Source of the DNA: Microbacterium sp. APC 3901
Lineage (GTDB): Bacteria > Actinomycetota > Actinomycetes > Actinomycetales > Microbacteriaceae
Assembly: GCF_030407765.1 (NCBI RefSeq)
Contig: NZ_JASDCU010000003.1
Coordinates: 218,692-282,691, forward strand
Direction: 5' to 3'
Length of the DNA stretch: 64,000 nt
Part shown: positions 44,488 through 53,836 of the stretch, in pieces
Numbering within the stretch: the first letter of the stretch is position 1
Layout of the letters: each line of letters opens with the position of its first letter
Notes under the pieces: generated by a model
Told to the model about the DNA's origin: nothing
The model's database searches: none
The model's input: only the letters and a program-made list of their open reading frames with translations
Position numbers and translations under genes: made by a program

Positions 44488-45354
44488 GTGCAACAGGCTC
44501 GCACAGCCGACGACCAGAGAATGACGACTCCTGGCGCGAATCGAGGACTCCTCGAGGTCTTCCGGCAAAGGCATCTGCTCTCGCTCATCGTGCGCAAGGA
44601 AGTGCAGATCCGCTACCGTGGCTCCATCTTCGGGTGGCTCTGGTCGTACGTGAAGCCGCTCGTGCAGTTCGTCGTCTTCTTCGTCGCGATCGGCGTCTTC
44701 CTCGGCCTGAACGACCGGGTCGACTTCTTCCCGATCTATCTGCTCTCCGGCATCACCGTCGTGACCTTCTTCAATGAGGCGTTCTCGAACGGCACTCGAT
44801 CGCTGGTCGACAATGCGGCGCTCATCAAGAAGATCTACCTGCCCCGCGAGATGTTCCCGATCGCGAGCATGATGATCGCCGCCGTGAACACGGTGCCGCA
44901 GATCATCGTCGTCATCGCGATCTCGCTGTTCTTCGGCTGGGCTCCCACTTTCGCCTCCCTGGGTGCGATCCTCCTGGCTCTCGTGATCATCGCCGTTCTG
45001 GCCAGCGGCCTCGGCCTCTTCTTCGGCTCGATCAACGTCACGTTCCGCGACGCGCAGAGCTTCGTGGAGATCATCGTGATGGTCGCCATCTGGGCCTCCC
45101 CCGTGATGTACGAGTGGACCCAGGTCGCCAGGGTCGTGCCCGAGTGGCTCTTCGTCCTCTACCGACTGAATCCGATCACCGCGGCCGTCGAGCTGTTCCA
45201 CTACGGAGTCTGGTTCCCGCTCGGACCCGATGCCTCCCCGATCCCCGACGTATGGATGTACGGGCTCATCGCACTCGTGACGTCACTCATCGCGCTGGTC
45301 ATCGGCCAGCTCGTCTTCCGCCGACTGGAGGGCCGCTTTGCCCAAGATCTCTGA
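44488..45354 (+). CDS. Second ABC-2 permease for polysaccharide/teichoic acid export
   Basis: A 288-residue Wzm/TagG-type permease: LLSLIVRKEVQIRYRGSIFG at the cytoplasmic entry, then six hydrophobic segments, with MYEWTQVARVVPEW in the last external loop. It is clearly distinct from the permease at 19411-20232, so the window codes for two separate exporters. The GTG start was chosen because GGAAGGTGG precedes it at 7 bases; ATGs at 44433 and 44521 are alternatives. The ATPase gene overlaps its end by 17 bases. Confidence 0.88.
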   Translation: MQQARTADDQRMTTPGANRGLLEVFRQRHLLSLIVRKEVQIRYRGSIFGWLWSYVKPLVQFVVFFVAIGVFLGLNDRVDFFPIYLLSGITVVTFFNEAFSNGTRSLVDNAALIKKIYLPREMFPIASMMIAAVNTVPQIIVVIAISLFFGWAPTFASLGAILLALVIIAVLASGLGLFFGSINVTFRDAQSFVEIIVMVAIWASPVMYEWTQVARVVPEWLFVLYRLNPITAAVELFHYGVWFPLGPDASPIPDVWMYGLIALVTSLIALVIGQLVFRRLEGRFAQDL

Positions 45355-46081
45355 TGCGCAGCCTCTCCCGCGGATCATCATCGACGACGTCCACAAGACC
45401 TTCAAGCTCCGGCACACGCATTCGATCAAAGAGACGGCGCTCGCTGCGATCCGCCGCAAGCCGCTGACGACGGACTTCCACGCCCTCGACGGCGTCTCGT
45501 TCGATATCCAGCAGGGCGAATCCGTCGCTCTTCTCGGGTTCAACGGATCCGGCAAGTCGACGATGCTGAAACTGATCTCCGGAGTGCTCGAACCGGATGC
45601 CGGCACCGTGCTCACTCGCGGCCGCGTCGCCGGCCTCATCGAGGTCGGAGCGGGGTTCCACCCGGATCTGTCCGGACGCGAGAACATCTTCCTCAATGCC
45701 GCGATCCTGGGCATGAGCAAGAAGGAGACCGAGGCGCGGTACGACGAGATCGTCGCGTTCAGCGAGATCGAGCAGTTCATCGACACCGAGGTGAAGCACT
45801 ATTCATCCGGCATGTTCCTCCGACTCGCCTTCTCCGTGGCGATCCACACCGAGATGGACGTGCTGCTGATCGACGAGATCCTCTCGGTCGGTGACGAGCC
45901 GTTCCAGAAGAAGTGCCTCGCTCGCGTCCGCGAGCTGCATAACCAGGGCAAGACGCTCGTCGTCGTCAGCCACGATCTCAACATGGTGTCGAACCTCTGC
46001 GATCGCGGCATCCTGCTTCAGAAGGGCAAGGTGCGCTTCGACGGCCCCAGTGCCGAGGCCGTCGAGGTCATGCGCTCCTGA
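45338..46081 (+). CDS. Second ABC ATPase for polysaccharide/teichoic acid export
   Basis: A 247-residue ATPase of the Wzt/TagH group: Walker A LGFNGSGKST, signature YSSGMFLRLAF, Walker B VLLIDEILSVGDEPFQKKCL and switch VVSHDL. The N-terminal FKLRHTHSIKETALAAIRR is the extension that precedes the ATPase core in teichoic-acid exporters. No C-terminal carbohydrate-binding domain is present. It starts with TTG inside the permease gene, with GGAGGG 5 bases upstream. Confidence 0.88.
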   Translation: MPKISDAQPLPRIIIDDVHKTFKLRHTHSIKETALAAIRRKPLTTDFHALDGVSFDIQQGESVALLGFNGSGKSTMLKLISGVLEPDAGTVLTRGRVAGLIEVGAGFHPDLSGRENIFLNAAILGMSKKETEARYDEIVAFSEIEQFIDTEVKHYSSGMFLRLAFSVAIHTEMDVLLIDEILSVGDEPFQKKCLARVRELHNQGKTLVVVSHDLNMVSNLCDRGILLQKGKVRFDGPSAEAVEVMRS

Positions 46082-46093
46082 TCAGTCCCGGGC

Positions 46094-46107
46094 GCCCCGG
46101 ACGGGGC
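46094..46107. terminator. Short GC hairpin between convergent genes
   Basis: GCCCC (46094-46098) pairs with GGGGC (46103-46107) across a 4-base loop in the 35-base gap between two stops. No T tract follows on either strand, so it is a weak candidate. Confidence 0.3.
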
Positions 46108-46116
46108 TTCCAGAGC

Positions 46117-47190
46117 TCACAGATCTGCGTGCAGTCCCCACACGCGCTCGGCCGAGCCGAGCCATGAGAACGAACGCGAGCGGTCCGCGCCGAGCACGCT
46201 CAGACGACGCGCGCCGTCACCGACGGCATCGACCACGGCTTCGGCGATGTCCGTAGGCTCGGTGATCACTCCCCCGTCGGCGATCACATCGTGGTGCACT
46301 CCGCTGTCGACGGCGACCACCGGCACTCCGAGGGTCATCGCCTCGACAGCACGCCACGGCCACACGGCGTGCGCGCTGGTGGCCACCAGTGCGGACGCGC
46401 CTGCGAGTACCGCGGCCCGGTCCGCGACCGACAGCGACCCGCGGATGTGCGCCCTCGATTCGGGCAGTCCTGCCGCTGCCGCGACCTCGGCCAGCCTCGG
46501 CTCCGAACCCTCCGGCGCGTCGAGCACGACGGCTTCCTTGCCTGCGGCGATCGCGGCCCGGAACCCGTGTTCGAGCGACTCGGCGGACCCGGTGAGCACC
46601 AGATAGCCCGCGGGAAGCGACAGGGACGCCCGTCGTGCGGTCGCATCGAACGGCACGACGAGGTCGCAGGGGGCGGCTCCCGGGATCACACGGATCCGTC
46701 CGCTCAGCTTCGCGATCCCCTCCAATCTCGCACCGACCGCGTGCGAGGGCACGACGACGGCATCCGCGTGCTTGACGGCCCTCTTCAGCATCGCCCGCTG
46801 CCAGGCGACAGCGGTCTTCGACAGCGAGTCAGGCTCTTCCCACGCCTGCAGATCCCACAGGGTCACCGTGGTCTGATCATGGTCGTGCAGGCGGTCATGC
46901 CGCACCAGCGGGGCCATCAGGGTGGGCGAGTGGATGAGACCTCCGCCGACCCCCCGTACGATCCCCAGCTGCCACGACGCCGCGAGCTCCCGCCGCGCGA
47001 ACGACAGTCGGTGCACATCGGAGAGACCCGCGATCTGCACCTCGGCGCCGGAGGGGACGATCGCTTCGACCTCGCACCCGGCGGGGGCTGTCGAGATCAG
47101 CGCCGCGGTGAGGTCGGATGCCGCCGATGCGTGATCCGCATCCACGACATGCGTCAGCTGATCCAGAACCACACGCAGCCGAGCACCCAT
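46117..47190 (-). CDS. GT4-family glycosyltransferase
   Basis: A 357-residue GT-B enzyme. The N-terminal half has LRVVLDQLTHVVDADHASA and LIHSPTLMAPLVRHDR; then VVPSHAVGARL and IRVIPGAAP mark the start of the second domain; SAHAVWPWRAVEAMTLGVPVV carries the conserved E-x7-E-like glutamate region in modified form. It has no membrane segment and is probably a mannosyl- or related transferase. The ATG is preceded at 6 bases by TACTGT, implying a leaderless transcript. Confidence 0.75.
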   Translation of the reverse strand: MGARLRVVLDQLTHVVDADHASAASDLTAALISTAPAGCEVEAIVPSGAEVQIAGLSDVHRLSFARRELAASWQLGIVRGVGGGLIHSPTLMAPLVRHDRLHDHDQTTVTLWDLQAWEEPDSLSKTAVAWQRAMLKRAVKHADAVVVPSHAVGARLEGIAKLSGRIRVIPGAAPCDLVVPFDATARRASLSLPAGYLVLTGSAESLEHGFRAAIAAGKEAVVLDAPEGSEPRLAEVAAAAGLPESRAHIRGSLSVADRAAVLAGASALVATSAHAVWPWRAVEAMTLGVPVVAVDSGVHHDVIADGGVITEPTDIAEAVVDAVGDGARRLSVLGADRSRSFSWLGSAERVWGLHADL

Positions 47191-47196
47191 GCGACA

Positions 47197-47202
47197 ACAG
47201 TA
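47197..47202 (-). promoter_or_regulatory. Candidate -10 box (TACTGT) of the GT4 gene
   Basis: TACTGT on the minus strand ends 6 bases before the ATG at 47190; no Shine-Dalgarno is visible before that ATG. Confidence 0.45.
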
Positions 47203-47300
47203 ATCGCCCGACAGCCCAGAACCTGGGAGCGTGACCGCGCGCGACGCGGATCGGAAATGCCCCACACCCCCGATATGTCGCTTCGTGCTTGAATGCAGGG

Positions 47301-49061
47301 GTGAGTGACGGACGTCTGCCTGTACGTCGTCGGTGGTTGCGGTGGACCATCGGCGTGATCGTGATCTTCATCGTGCTCGCTATCGCCTGGGTCGGCATCC
47401 GCGGCATCGGGGCCGTGAACAGCCTGCAGGAGGTCGCAACGTCGTCATCGAAGCTCAAGCAGGCCATCGGACAGGGCGACCTCGACAGAGCAGCGTCGCT
47501 GTCGTCACGCATCGCCCACCATGCCGAGTCGGCTCACGACCTGACCTCCGATCCGATCTGGCTCGGATTCGGCCTCCTGCCGTGGCTCGGGCCGAACTTC
47601 TCTGCGGTGAGCGAGGTCGCCGAGATCGCCGACGACGTCGCCTCGGACGCTCTTCTCCCCGTCCTGGAGGCAGCTGATGCACTCGACCTCGCGAGCCTGG
47701 GCCTCTCGGGCGGCGCGATCGATCTGACGCCTTTCGCGCAGATCGAGCCCTCGCTCGCTGACGCGAGCGCGACGCTGACTTCGGCTGAGACACGGGCACT
47801 CGGCATCGACGCGGACGCGACCCTGCCGCCGCTCGCCGATGCCGTGCGCGAGATGAGATCGACTGTCACCCAGGCCGCCACGGTTGTCGGAGCGCTGCAC
47901 GGAGCGTCGGCACTGCTGCCGAGCATGCTCGGCGCGGAAGGGCCCCGCAACTACGTGCTCGCGATGCAGAACAATGCCGAGCTGCGATCCTCGGGAGGCA
48001 TCATCGGGGCCATCGCGCTTCTTCATGCGGAGAACGGCAGGATCACTCTCGTGCAGCAGGCATCCACCCAGGACTTCCCGCCTCTCGACACGCCGATACC
48101 ACTCAGTGAGTCGACCGTCGCCCTCTTCGAGGATCGTCCGGGTCGATACCTGCAGAACCTGACGAGCATCCCGGACTTCACCGAGGCGGGACCTGCGATC
48201 GCGACGCGATGGCAGAACCGCTTCGGGCAGCCGGTCGACGGTGTCATCGCGGTAGACGCTGTGATGACCGAAAGTCTCGTCGCAGCCACAGGACCGCTCG
48301 CATTCGGACCGTTCACCGCCACGGAGGAGACTGTGGTGGACCTGCTGCTGTCCGAGATCTACGCCGCGGTGCCCGACCCGGCCGCGCAGGACGAGATCTT
48401 CTCGCAGGCGGCGGGAGCCCTGCTCTCCGCTGCGCTGACCGGGGCGGATCCGAAGGATCTCGTCGCTGCCCTCTCGGTGTCGGCGGATGAGCGACGCATC
48501 CGCATCTGGAGCGCGCACGAGGAAGAGGAGGCGATCCTGTCGGCGTCGACTCTGGGCGGGGCGCTGCCCGAGGACGACGCTCAGACTCACATCGGCGTGC
48601 TGGTGAACGACACCACCGGCGGCAAGATGGACTTCTATGCCGACGCTGCCATCACGACCTCGATCGGCACCTGCGACGGCGAGCCGACCACGCAGGTGAC
48701 GGTGACGTGGATGAACGACGCACCGGCGGATGCCAGCACATCGCTCCCGCCTTACGTGACCGCGGACGGGTTCTACGGCGTGCCAGCCGGGTCGACCCGC
48801 ACCCTCATCACCGTGTACGGCCCGGAAGGTGCGACTCCGTCTCACATCGACCGCGACGGTGAGGAGATGAGCGTGCAGACGGCTCTGCTCGGCTCCCGGT
48901 CGGCGGTTCAGCACGAGGTGCTCCTGGCCCCGGGAGAATCGTCGAAGATCACCGTGGAATTCCAGGGAACCGGCGCCGGAGAGCGACTCACAGTGGTCGA
49001 TCACACGCCTATGGTGACGACGCCGGAGACATCCCGAGAAGAACTCCGCTGCGCATCGTGA
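47301..49061 (+). CDS. DUF4012 family membrane-anchored protein
   Basis: A 586-residue protein with one N-terminal membrane helix (WTIGVIVIFIVLAIAWVGI, about residues 13-31) and a large extracytoplasmic part. NYVLAMQNNAELRSSGGIIG at about residue 217 is the hallmark of DUF4012, found in actinobacteria within surface-polysaccharide clusters; the role of the family is not established. The C-terminal 120 residues appear beta-rich. The start is uncertain: GTG at 47301 follows TTGAAT by 6 bases; TTG at 47289 is the alternative and would extend the protein by 4 residues. Confidence 0.82.
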   Translation: MSDGRLPVRRRWLRWTIGVIVIFIVLAIAWVGIRGIGAVNSLQEVATSSSKLKQAIGQGDLDRAASLSSRIAHHAESAHDLTSDPIWLGFGLLPWLGPNFSAVSEVAEIADDVASDALLPVLEAADALDLASLGLSGGAIDLTPFAQIEPSLADASATLTSAETRALGIDADATLPPLADAVREMRSTVTQAATVVGALHGASALLPSMLGAEGPRNYVLAMQNNAELRSSGGIIGAIALLHAENGRITLVQQASTQDFPPLDTPIPLSESTVALFEDRPGRYLQNLTSIPDFTEAGPAIATRWQNRFGQPVDGVIAVDAVMTESLVAATGPLAFGPFTATEETVVDLLLSEIYAAVPDPAAQDEIFSQAAGALLSAALTGADPKDLVAALSVSADERRIRIWSAHEEEEAILSASTLGGALPEDDAQTHIGVLVNDTTGGKMDFYADAAITTSIGTCDGEPTTQVTVTWMNDAPADASTSLPPYVTADGFYGVPAGSTRTLITVYGPEGATPSHIDRDGEEMSVQTALLGSRSAVQHEVLLAPGESSKITVEFQGTGAGERLTVVDHTPMVTTPETSREELRCAS

Positions 49062-49204
49062 CTTTCCCGATTCGATGATGTAGTGTCATTCCCACTGGGG
49101 AATATCTGAGTTCTGCAATTCTGTCGTGGGGACAGGAAGAACTCACGCAGTCGGATGCAGGGGTGTATCCGAAGGCGATTCCGCGTGTATTTCTGGGGAG
49201 AATC

Positions 49205-49786
49205 ATGCTGAAGAAACTGGCTGCGATCAGCCTTACCGCTGGCGTACTCGTGCTCATGGCACCTGCTGTCGCCTCCGCCTCGCCGGTCGTTCCGACCGAG
49301 TCGGACTCATATGCGGGCACACCGCGGGTGACCGTCGATGATCCGATCATCGACATCTGCGAAGTGTCCACCGTCGCATTCGGCGCAGGCTACTTCCTGC
49401 CGTCCGAGAACGTCGGAGTGTCCGTCTCCGGCCTCAACGCCGGCGACTCGGCCATCTCTGGCAACACGGCGGCCGCCGACGGCAGCCTCGTCCTCACGTT
49501 CCGCCCGCCGTCCGACGGCGAGGGCTCCTACGCGCTCGCCTTCAGCGGTTCGCGGTCGTACACGGCGACCATCACGGTCTCAGAGGGCCATGACTCCGCC
49601 GTGAGCTGCGACCACGACCCCGGTGTCGCGTCCGCAGGCACCGAGCTTCCGCTCACCGGCGGCGGGCTCGAGCTGGCGCTCACCGGCGGCAGCGTGTCGC
49701 CGTGGGTTCTCGGAGGTGGGGCAGCTGCTCTCGTGGCTGGTGGAGTACTCGTCGCAACAGGCGTCACCCGCCGCAAGCGCTCCTAG
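49205..49786 (+). CDS. Small exported protein with sortase-type C-terminal signal
   Basis: A 193-residue surface protein. Residues 1-26 are a signal peptide ending near ASASP. The mature part (about 27-145) is an Ig-like or beta-sandwich region with two cysteines, Cys52 and Cys135, that could pair. The C-terminus has LPLTG at 148-152 and LALTG at 157-161, then a hydrophobic helix (about 165-186) and the basic tail RRKRS. This is a cell-wall sorting signal with two candidate cleavage motifs, the second of the LAxTG type used by class E sortases. GGGGAG precedes the ATG at 49205. No sortase gene is in the window. Confidence 0.8.
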   Translation: MLKKLAAISLTAGVLVLMAPAVASASPVVPTESDSYAGTPRVTVDDPIIDICEVSTVAFGAGYFLPSENVGVSVSGLNAGDSAISGNTAAADGSLVLTFRPPSDGEGSYALAFSGSRSYTATITVSEGHDSAVSCDHDPGVASAGTELPLTGGGLELALTGGSVSPWVLGGGAAALVAGGVLVATGVTRRKRS

Positions 49787-49817
49787 GTCAGATTCCCGCT
49801 CTGCGGGAGTCGACTGG

Positions 49818-49852
49818 ACGACGGTGATCCCTCCCCCTCCGATCACCGTCGT
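49818..49852 (+). terminator. Strong hairpin after the surface-protein gene
   Basis: ACGACGGTGATC (49818-49829) and its exact complement GATCACCGTCGT (49841-49852) form a 12-base-pair stem with an 11-base pyrimidine loop, extendable by a G-C and a G-T pair at the foot. It lies 32 bases after the stop. There is no run of T, as is common for actinobacterial terminators. Confidence 0.7.
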
Positions 49853-49879
49853 CTGGTGAATCCGGTCATGCACCGGAGG

Positions 49880-49919
49880 CCCACGGCCACCACTTTCACT
49901 CTCAGGTGGTGGCCGTGGG
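49880..49919. terminator. Second strong hairpin between convergent genes
   Basis: CCCACGGCCACCAC (49880-49893) pairs perfectly with GTGGTGGCCGTGGG (49906-49919), a 14-base-pair stem with a 12-base loop. It lies 64 bases from the LCP stop and probably ends transcripts arriving from the right, and any read-through from the left. Confidence 0.7.
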
Positions 49920-49982
49920 TTCATTCATGCGCCGAGGTGTGGAAGAACCACCGGGGATCACCGGCCCCGCGGCGCCGTCGGA

Positions 49983-51437
49983 TCACGGTGTCGGTGTCGG
50001 GGTCTCCGTCGGAGGATGAAGCGTCTGCTGGATCATCTCGTGGATGAAGCCGTAATCGGGAGCATGCTCGTCGACGCCGTTCTCGGGAGTGAGCTCGATC
50101 GTCGTGACGGTCTGCTCACGCGCCTTGGTCATCAGATCGAAGAACTCGGGGAGCTTGTCCTGAGGCAGATCGGTGCTGATCAGCGCCGTTCCCGCCGATG
50201 CCACCTCGTTGAAGCGTGTGAGCACTGTCTGCGGGGTGAACTGCGCGAGAATCGCCTCCTGCAGTTCACGCTGACGCTTCATGCGGTCCCAGTCGCTGGT
50301 GGTGTATCGCGATCGGGCGTACCACTGCGCGGTGTCGCCGTCCATGTGCTGCTGCCCCACCTCGATCCAGCCGATCGCCCATGCATCCACGTCGTACGGG
50401 TCCACGCCATCCGGCGGACCGCCCTTGGGAAGCCGCTCCGTCACGTTGATGTCCACGCCACCGAGCGCGTCGACCAGAGCTGCGAAGCCGTGCATGTCGA
50501 CGAAGACGTAGTACGGGATCTCGATCCCGAGAACGCCCTCGGCCGCATCCTTGGTGGCCTCGATCCCTGCGTCGGAACCGTGTCCCGCAGCATCCGGATA
50601 CAGCCCCGTGCCGTTGTCGTCGCGGCAGATCTCCGCGGCGTTGCGGACGTGGTTCATCCAGCCGTTCCATCCGCACGAACTCGAGCTGTGGCCTTCGAAG
50701 CCGTTCGGGTACAGCGCCTGCATCGGGCTTCCTTCGCTGAAGGGCGCGTGGGGAAGCTCACGAGGGATGCCGGTTATCGTGACGGCACCGGTGGTGGCGT
50801 TCACCGAGACGACAGAGATGCTGTCGAACCTCATCGAGTCGCGGCCCTCGCCGCTGTCGGCTCCCAGCAGCAGGATGTTGTAATAGCCCTCACTCGGGGG
50901 CAGACTCGGCCCGCTCTGACCGAAGATCGTGTTGATCGTGCCCCGCGCGGTGCCGACATAGGACGCGGCGTACCCGGTGCCCGTTCCGACGAGACCGAGC
51001 AGAAGCAGGGCAACGAGAGGTATCGCGAACTTAGAAGGACCCGGGACTCTGACCAGTCTGACCAGCCGCAGCACGTCGAAGGTGAGCACCGCCCACAACA
51101 CGAGGTAGGCGATCAGAAGCACCTGGACGAGCGTGAGAACGACCGCCGAGAACCATCCGCCGCCGACCGTGAGCCACAGCAGCACCGGCCGCGCGAACAG
51201 AGCCAGCCCCGCGCCCACGATGACGAGGAACCAGGCGAGCAGCGTCGCTCCGAGGCCGAGGCGCCCGAGCCGGCGATTGCCGGCGAGCACCTGAGCAGAA
51301 CCGGGCACCAGGAGGTTCACCAGCACCAGCCACCAGCCGCGCTTGGTCATCATCCCGGCATCCGCGGTGTTCGGATGCCGCAGAGGGCGAGTCTCGATCA
51401 GCGGTCGCGCCGTACCTCGCGGCGGCGCAAGGGTCAC
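49983..51437 (-). CDS. LytR-CpsA-Psr (LCP) family glycopolymer transferase
   Basis: A 484-residue membrane protein. Residues 30-165 contain four hydrophobic segments instead of the single anchor usual for LCP enzymes. The LCP domain (about 185-435) starts [20 protein letters not shown] with the conserved Asp/Arg residues, then [30 protein letters not shown] and [23 protein letters not shown] proteins move lipid-linked wall polymers onto peptidoglycan, so this is the likely attachment enzyme for polymers made in the window. The C-terminus ends in a Thr-Pro tail. GTG start overlaps the purE stop by 4 bases. Confidence 0.92.
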   Translation of the reverse strand: MTLAPPRGTARPLIETRPLRHPNTADAGMMTKRGWWLVLVNLLVPGSAQVLAGNRRLGRLGLGATLLAWFLVIVGAGLALFARPVLLWLTVGGGWFSAVVLTLVQVLLIAYLVLWAVLTFDVLRLVRLVRVPGPSKFAIPLVALLLLGLVGTGTGYAASYVGTARGTINTIFGQSGPSLPPSEGYYNILLLGADSGEGRDSMRFDSISVVSVNATTGAVTITGIPRELPHAPFSEGSPMQALYPNGFEGHSSSSCGWNGWMNHVRNAAEICRDDNGTGLYPDAAGHGSDAGIEATKDAAEGVLGIEIPYYVFVDMHGFAALVDALGGVDINVTERLPKGGPPDGVDPYDVDAWAIGWIEVGQQHMDGDTAQWYARSRYTTSDWDRMKRQRELQEAILAQFTPQTVLTRFNEVASAGTALISTDLPQDKLPEFFDLMTKAREQTVTTIELTPENGVDEHAPDYGFIHEMIQQTLHPPTETPTPTP

Positions 51438-51949
51438 AGGGACCCCTTCAGCCGATCGTTCTTCTCTTCGACCTGCGCTTCGAGATCGAGCGCGTACGCC
51501 TCGATGCGATCAGCGAGGTCGTCGTCCGAGGCACCGAGAATACGGGCCGCGAGGATGCCCGCGTTGCGGGCTCCCGCGATCGACACCGTCGCGACAGGGA
51601 TGCCTGCCGGCATCTGGACGATGGACAGGAGGGAGTCCATACCGTCGAGGTAGGCGAGCGGCACGGGAACCCCGATGACCGGCAGCGCCGTCATCGAGGC
51701 GAGCATCCCGGGAAGATGCGCAGCGCCACCGGCGCCGGCGATGATCACTCGGATGCCGCGCCCGCGTGCATCCCGCGCGTACTGCATGAGCTTGTCAGGG
51801 GTGCGGTGGGCCGAGACGACCTCGACCTCGTGCGGGATCGCGAAGTCGGTCAGCGACTGAGAGGCGTCGCTCATCACGCGCCAGTCGGAGTCGGATCCCA
51901 TGACGACGCCGACGAGGGGCGCGGTGGAGGAGTGCAATGGCTCGGTCAC
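51434..51949 (-). CDS. purE: N5-carboxyaminoimidazole ribonucleotide mutase
   Basis: A 171-residue enzyme of purine synthesis. [17 protein letters not shown] is the N-terminal phosphate-binding segment, VVSAHRTPD contains the catalytic histidine, and [16 protein letters not shown] and [20 protein letters not shown] are the other class I PurE signatures. It acts with PurK, encoded just upstream. GTG start; 61 bases separate it from purK. Confidence 0.96.
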   Translation of the reverse strand: MTEPLHSSTAPLVGVVMGSDSDWRVMSDASQSLTDFAIPHEVEVVSAHRTPDKLMQYARDARGRGIRVIIAGAGGAAHLPGMLASMTALPVIGVPVPLAYLDGMDSLLSIVQMPAGIPVATVSIAGARNAGILAARILGASDDDLADRIEAYALDLEAQVEEKNDRLKGSL

Positions 51950-52010
51950 CCACTCAGGCTACGGTCTGGTGCTGGGAGAAACCCCGAACGGCACACCCCT
52001 GGTCGCACCC

Positions 52011-53135
52011 TCAGTCGAAGTGAGCCGCTGCGGCGCGGGCGATGTACACCGCATCGTCGAGGTCGTCGGAGGTCACGTTCACGTGTCCGACCTTGCGGCC
52101 GGGACGCGGAGCCTTACCGTAGGTGTGGATCTTGGCCGAAGGATGCGCCGCCATCGCTCCCGCGAAACGGTCGCCGAGCGAGCCGTTCTTCGGCCCACCG
52201 AGGATGTTGACCATCACGGACCACGCAGCCAGCGGTGCGGTGTCGCCGAGGGGCAGATCGGCGACCGCACGCAGGTGCTGCTCGAACTGCCCGGTGACGG
52301 CACCGTCTTGGCTCCAGTGGCCGCTGTTGTGCGGGCGCATCGCGAGCTCGTTCACGAGAATCCGCTCGTCGTCGGTCTCGAAGAGCTCGACCGCGAGCAT
52401 GCCGGTGACTCCGAGCCCCTCGGCGATCGACCGCCCGATCTCCTCGGCGACCTGGACGAGACGGTCGGTCGCGTGCGGCGCGGGCGCGATCACCTCGGCG
52501 CACACGCCGTCACGCTGCACGGTCTCGACGACCGGGTAGGCGACGATCTGGCCACTGGGACGGCGGGCCACCTGCTGCGCGAGCTCGCGGACGAACCCGA
52601 CGAGCTCCTCGACCAGCAGGGCCTCGCCGTCAGCGAGCCCGTCGAGCCAGTCCTGAGCCTCGCTCGCCGCTCTGACGACACGCACACCCTTGCCGTCGTA
52701 GCCGCCGCGCGGCGTCTTCACGACAGCCTGCCCGTCGTGCTCGTCCAGGAAGGCCTGCAGCTCGGACGCATCGCGAACCGGTGCCCAGTCGGGCTGCGGT
52801 ACGCCGAGTTCTTCGAGTCGCGCCCGCATGAGGAGTTTGTCCTGGGCGAACTGCAGAGCATCCGGCCCGGGGTGAACGGCGACGCCCTCGGCGACGAGAG
52901 CCTGCAGCACCTCCTGGGGGACGTGCTCGTGGTCGAAGGTGACGACGTCGACGTCGGCGACGAACGCACGGACGACCTCGAGGTCGTGATAGTCGCCGAC
53001 GGCGGTCGCGGCGAGCTGCGCCGCCATCCCCTGGTCTTCAGCGAGCACCCTCAGGTCGAGTCCGAGCTCGACCGCCGGAGCGATCATCATCCGAGCCAGC
53101 TGGCCTCCACCGATCACACCAACGCGCAGCGCCAT
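52011..53135 (-). CDS. purK: N5-carboxyaminoimidazole ribonucleotide synthase
   Basis: A 374-residue ATP-grasp enzyme. LRVGVIGGGQLARMMI opens the N-terminal domain, VVKTPRGGYDGKGVRVV is the ATP loop, and ELFETDDERILVNELAMRPHNSGHW carries the metal-binding glutamates and asparagine. ATG at 53135 gives the standard N-terminus; the frame continues upstream to 53171 without conserved sequence. It is in the order PH-domain gene, purK, purE, LCP, as in other Microbacteriaceae. Confidence 0.95.
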   Translation of the reverse strand: MALRVGVIGGGQLARMMIAPAVELGLDLRVLAEDQGMAAQLAATAVGDYHDLEVVRAFVADVDVVTFDHEHVPQEVLQALVAEGVAVHPGPDALQFAQDKLLMRARLEELGVPQPDWAPVRDASELQAFLDEHDGQAVVKTPRGGYDGKGVRVVRAASEAQDWLDGLADGEALLVEELVGFVRELAQQVARRPSGQIVAYPVVETVQRDGVCAEVIAPAPHATDRLVQVAEEIGRSIAEGLGVTGMLAVELFETDDERILVNELAMRPHNSGHWSQDGAVTGQFEQHLRAVADLPLGDTAPLAAWSVMVNILGGPKNGSLGDRFAGAMAAHPSAKIHTYGKAPRPGRKVGHVNVTSDDLDDAVYIARAAAAHFD

Positions 53136-53224
53136 GGGCCGCCTCCATTCGTCCTGACCATTCTCGCGCATCGGCGAGCACGCCGTTCACTCGTCGCGCC
53201 GCCCACGGCGAAGCGGCCCGGCTC

Positions 53225-53779
53225 TCAGAATCCGGCGGTCCCGTCGTTCCCCGCCTGCGCGTCGCGGTGCGCGAGGATCTGACTGACCTCGATCTGATCG
53301 GCGAGCGTCTCGTGCACGAGCGTCACATTCGGCACGTTGGCGAGGCGCATCGGCGCGTCGACGCCGTTGGAGAGGGTGATCGTGCCGACGCCCCACATCC
53401 GCTGGATCACGCCGCGGCGCACGCCGATCGTGTAACCGCGCGCGTGCGACATCTCCTGCCTGTTGCGCGCACCGATGCCGTGGTTCACGATGACCCGCCG
53501 GGTGGTGAGCGTCACGGAACGCGAGTACCAGACGACCCAGGGCACGACCACCAGCAGGAGGACGATGACCCCGGCTGCGCTCAGAAGCATCCAGTTCTCG
53601 AACGGCGCAGGCAGATTGTCATAGAAGAACGTCGTGGCACCGAACACCGCGATCAGCACCAGAGCCGACCAGAAGAGCCTCCGGGCGTGCGTGCGGAACC
53701 GGGCGATGAGCAGCTCTTCTGCGGGCGCACCCGGCGGTGGCATCGTCGGCCTTCCGCCGAGAGTCACGGGCTGAGTCAC
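53225..53779 (-). CDS. Bacterial PH-domain (YdbT/bPH_2-like) membrane protein
   Basis: A 184-residue protein with two hydrophobic segments (about residues 36-53 and 62-84) followed by a PH-like domain: SVTLTTRRVIVNHGIG, then VQRMWG-like RGVIQRMWGVGTITLSN and a C-terminal helix. This is the common arrangement of the bPH_2 family, of unknown function. It sits between birA and purK on the same strand. Confidence 0.85.
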   Translation of the reverse strand: MTQPVTLGGRPTMPPPGAPAEELLIARFRTHARRLFWSALVLIAVFGATTFFYDNLPAPFENWMLLSAAGVIVLLLVVVPWVVWYSRSVTLTTRRVIVNHGIGARNRQEMSHARGYTIGVRRGVIQRMWGVGTITLSNGVDAPMRLANVPNVTLVHETLADQIEVSQILAHRDAQAGNDGTAGF

Positions 53780-53836
53780 CCCTCCATTGTGCCCGCAACC
53801 GCCGACATCGCGGCTCGCATGCCGGGCGTGTCAGAC

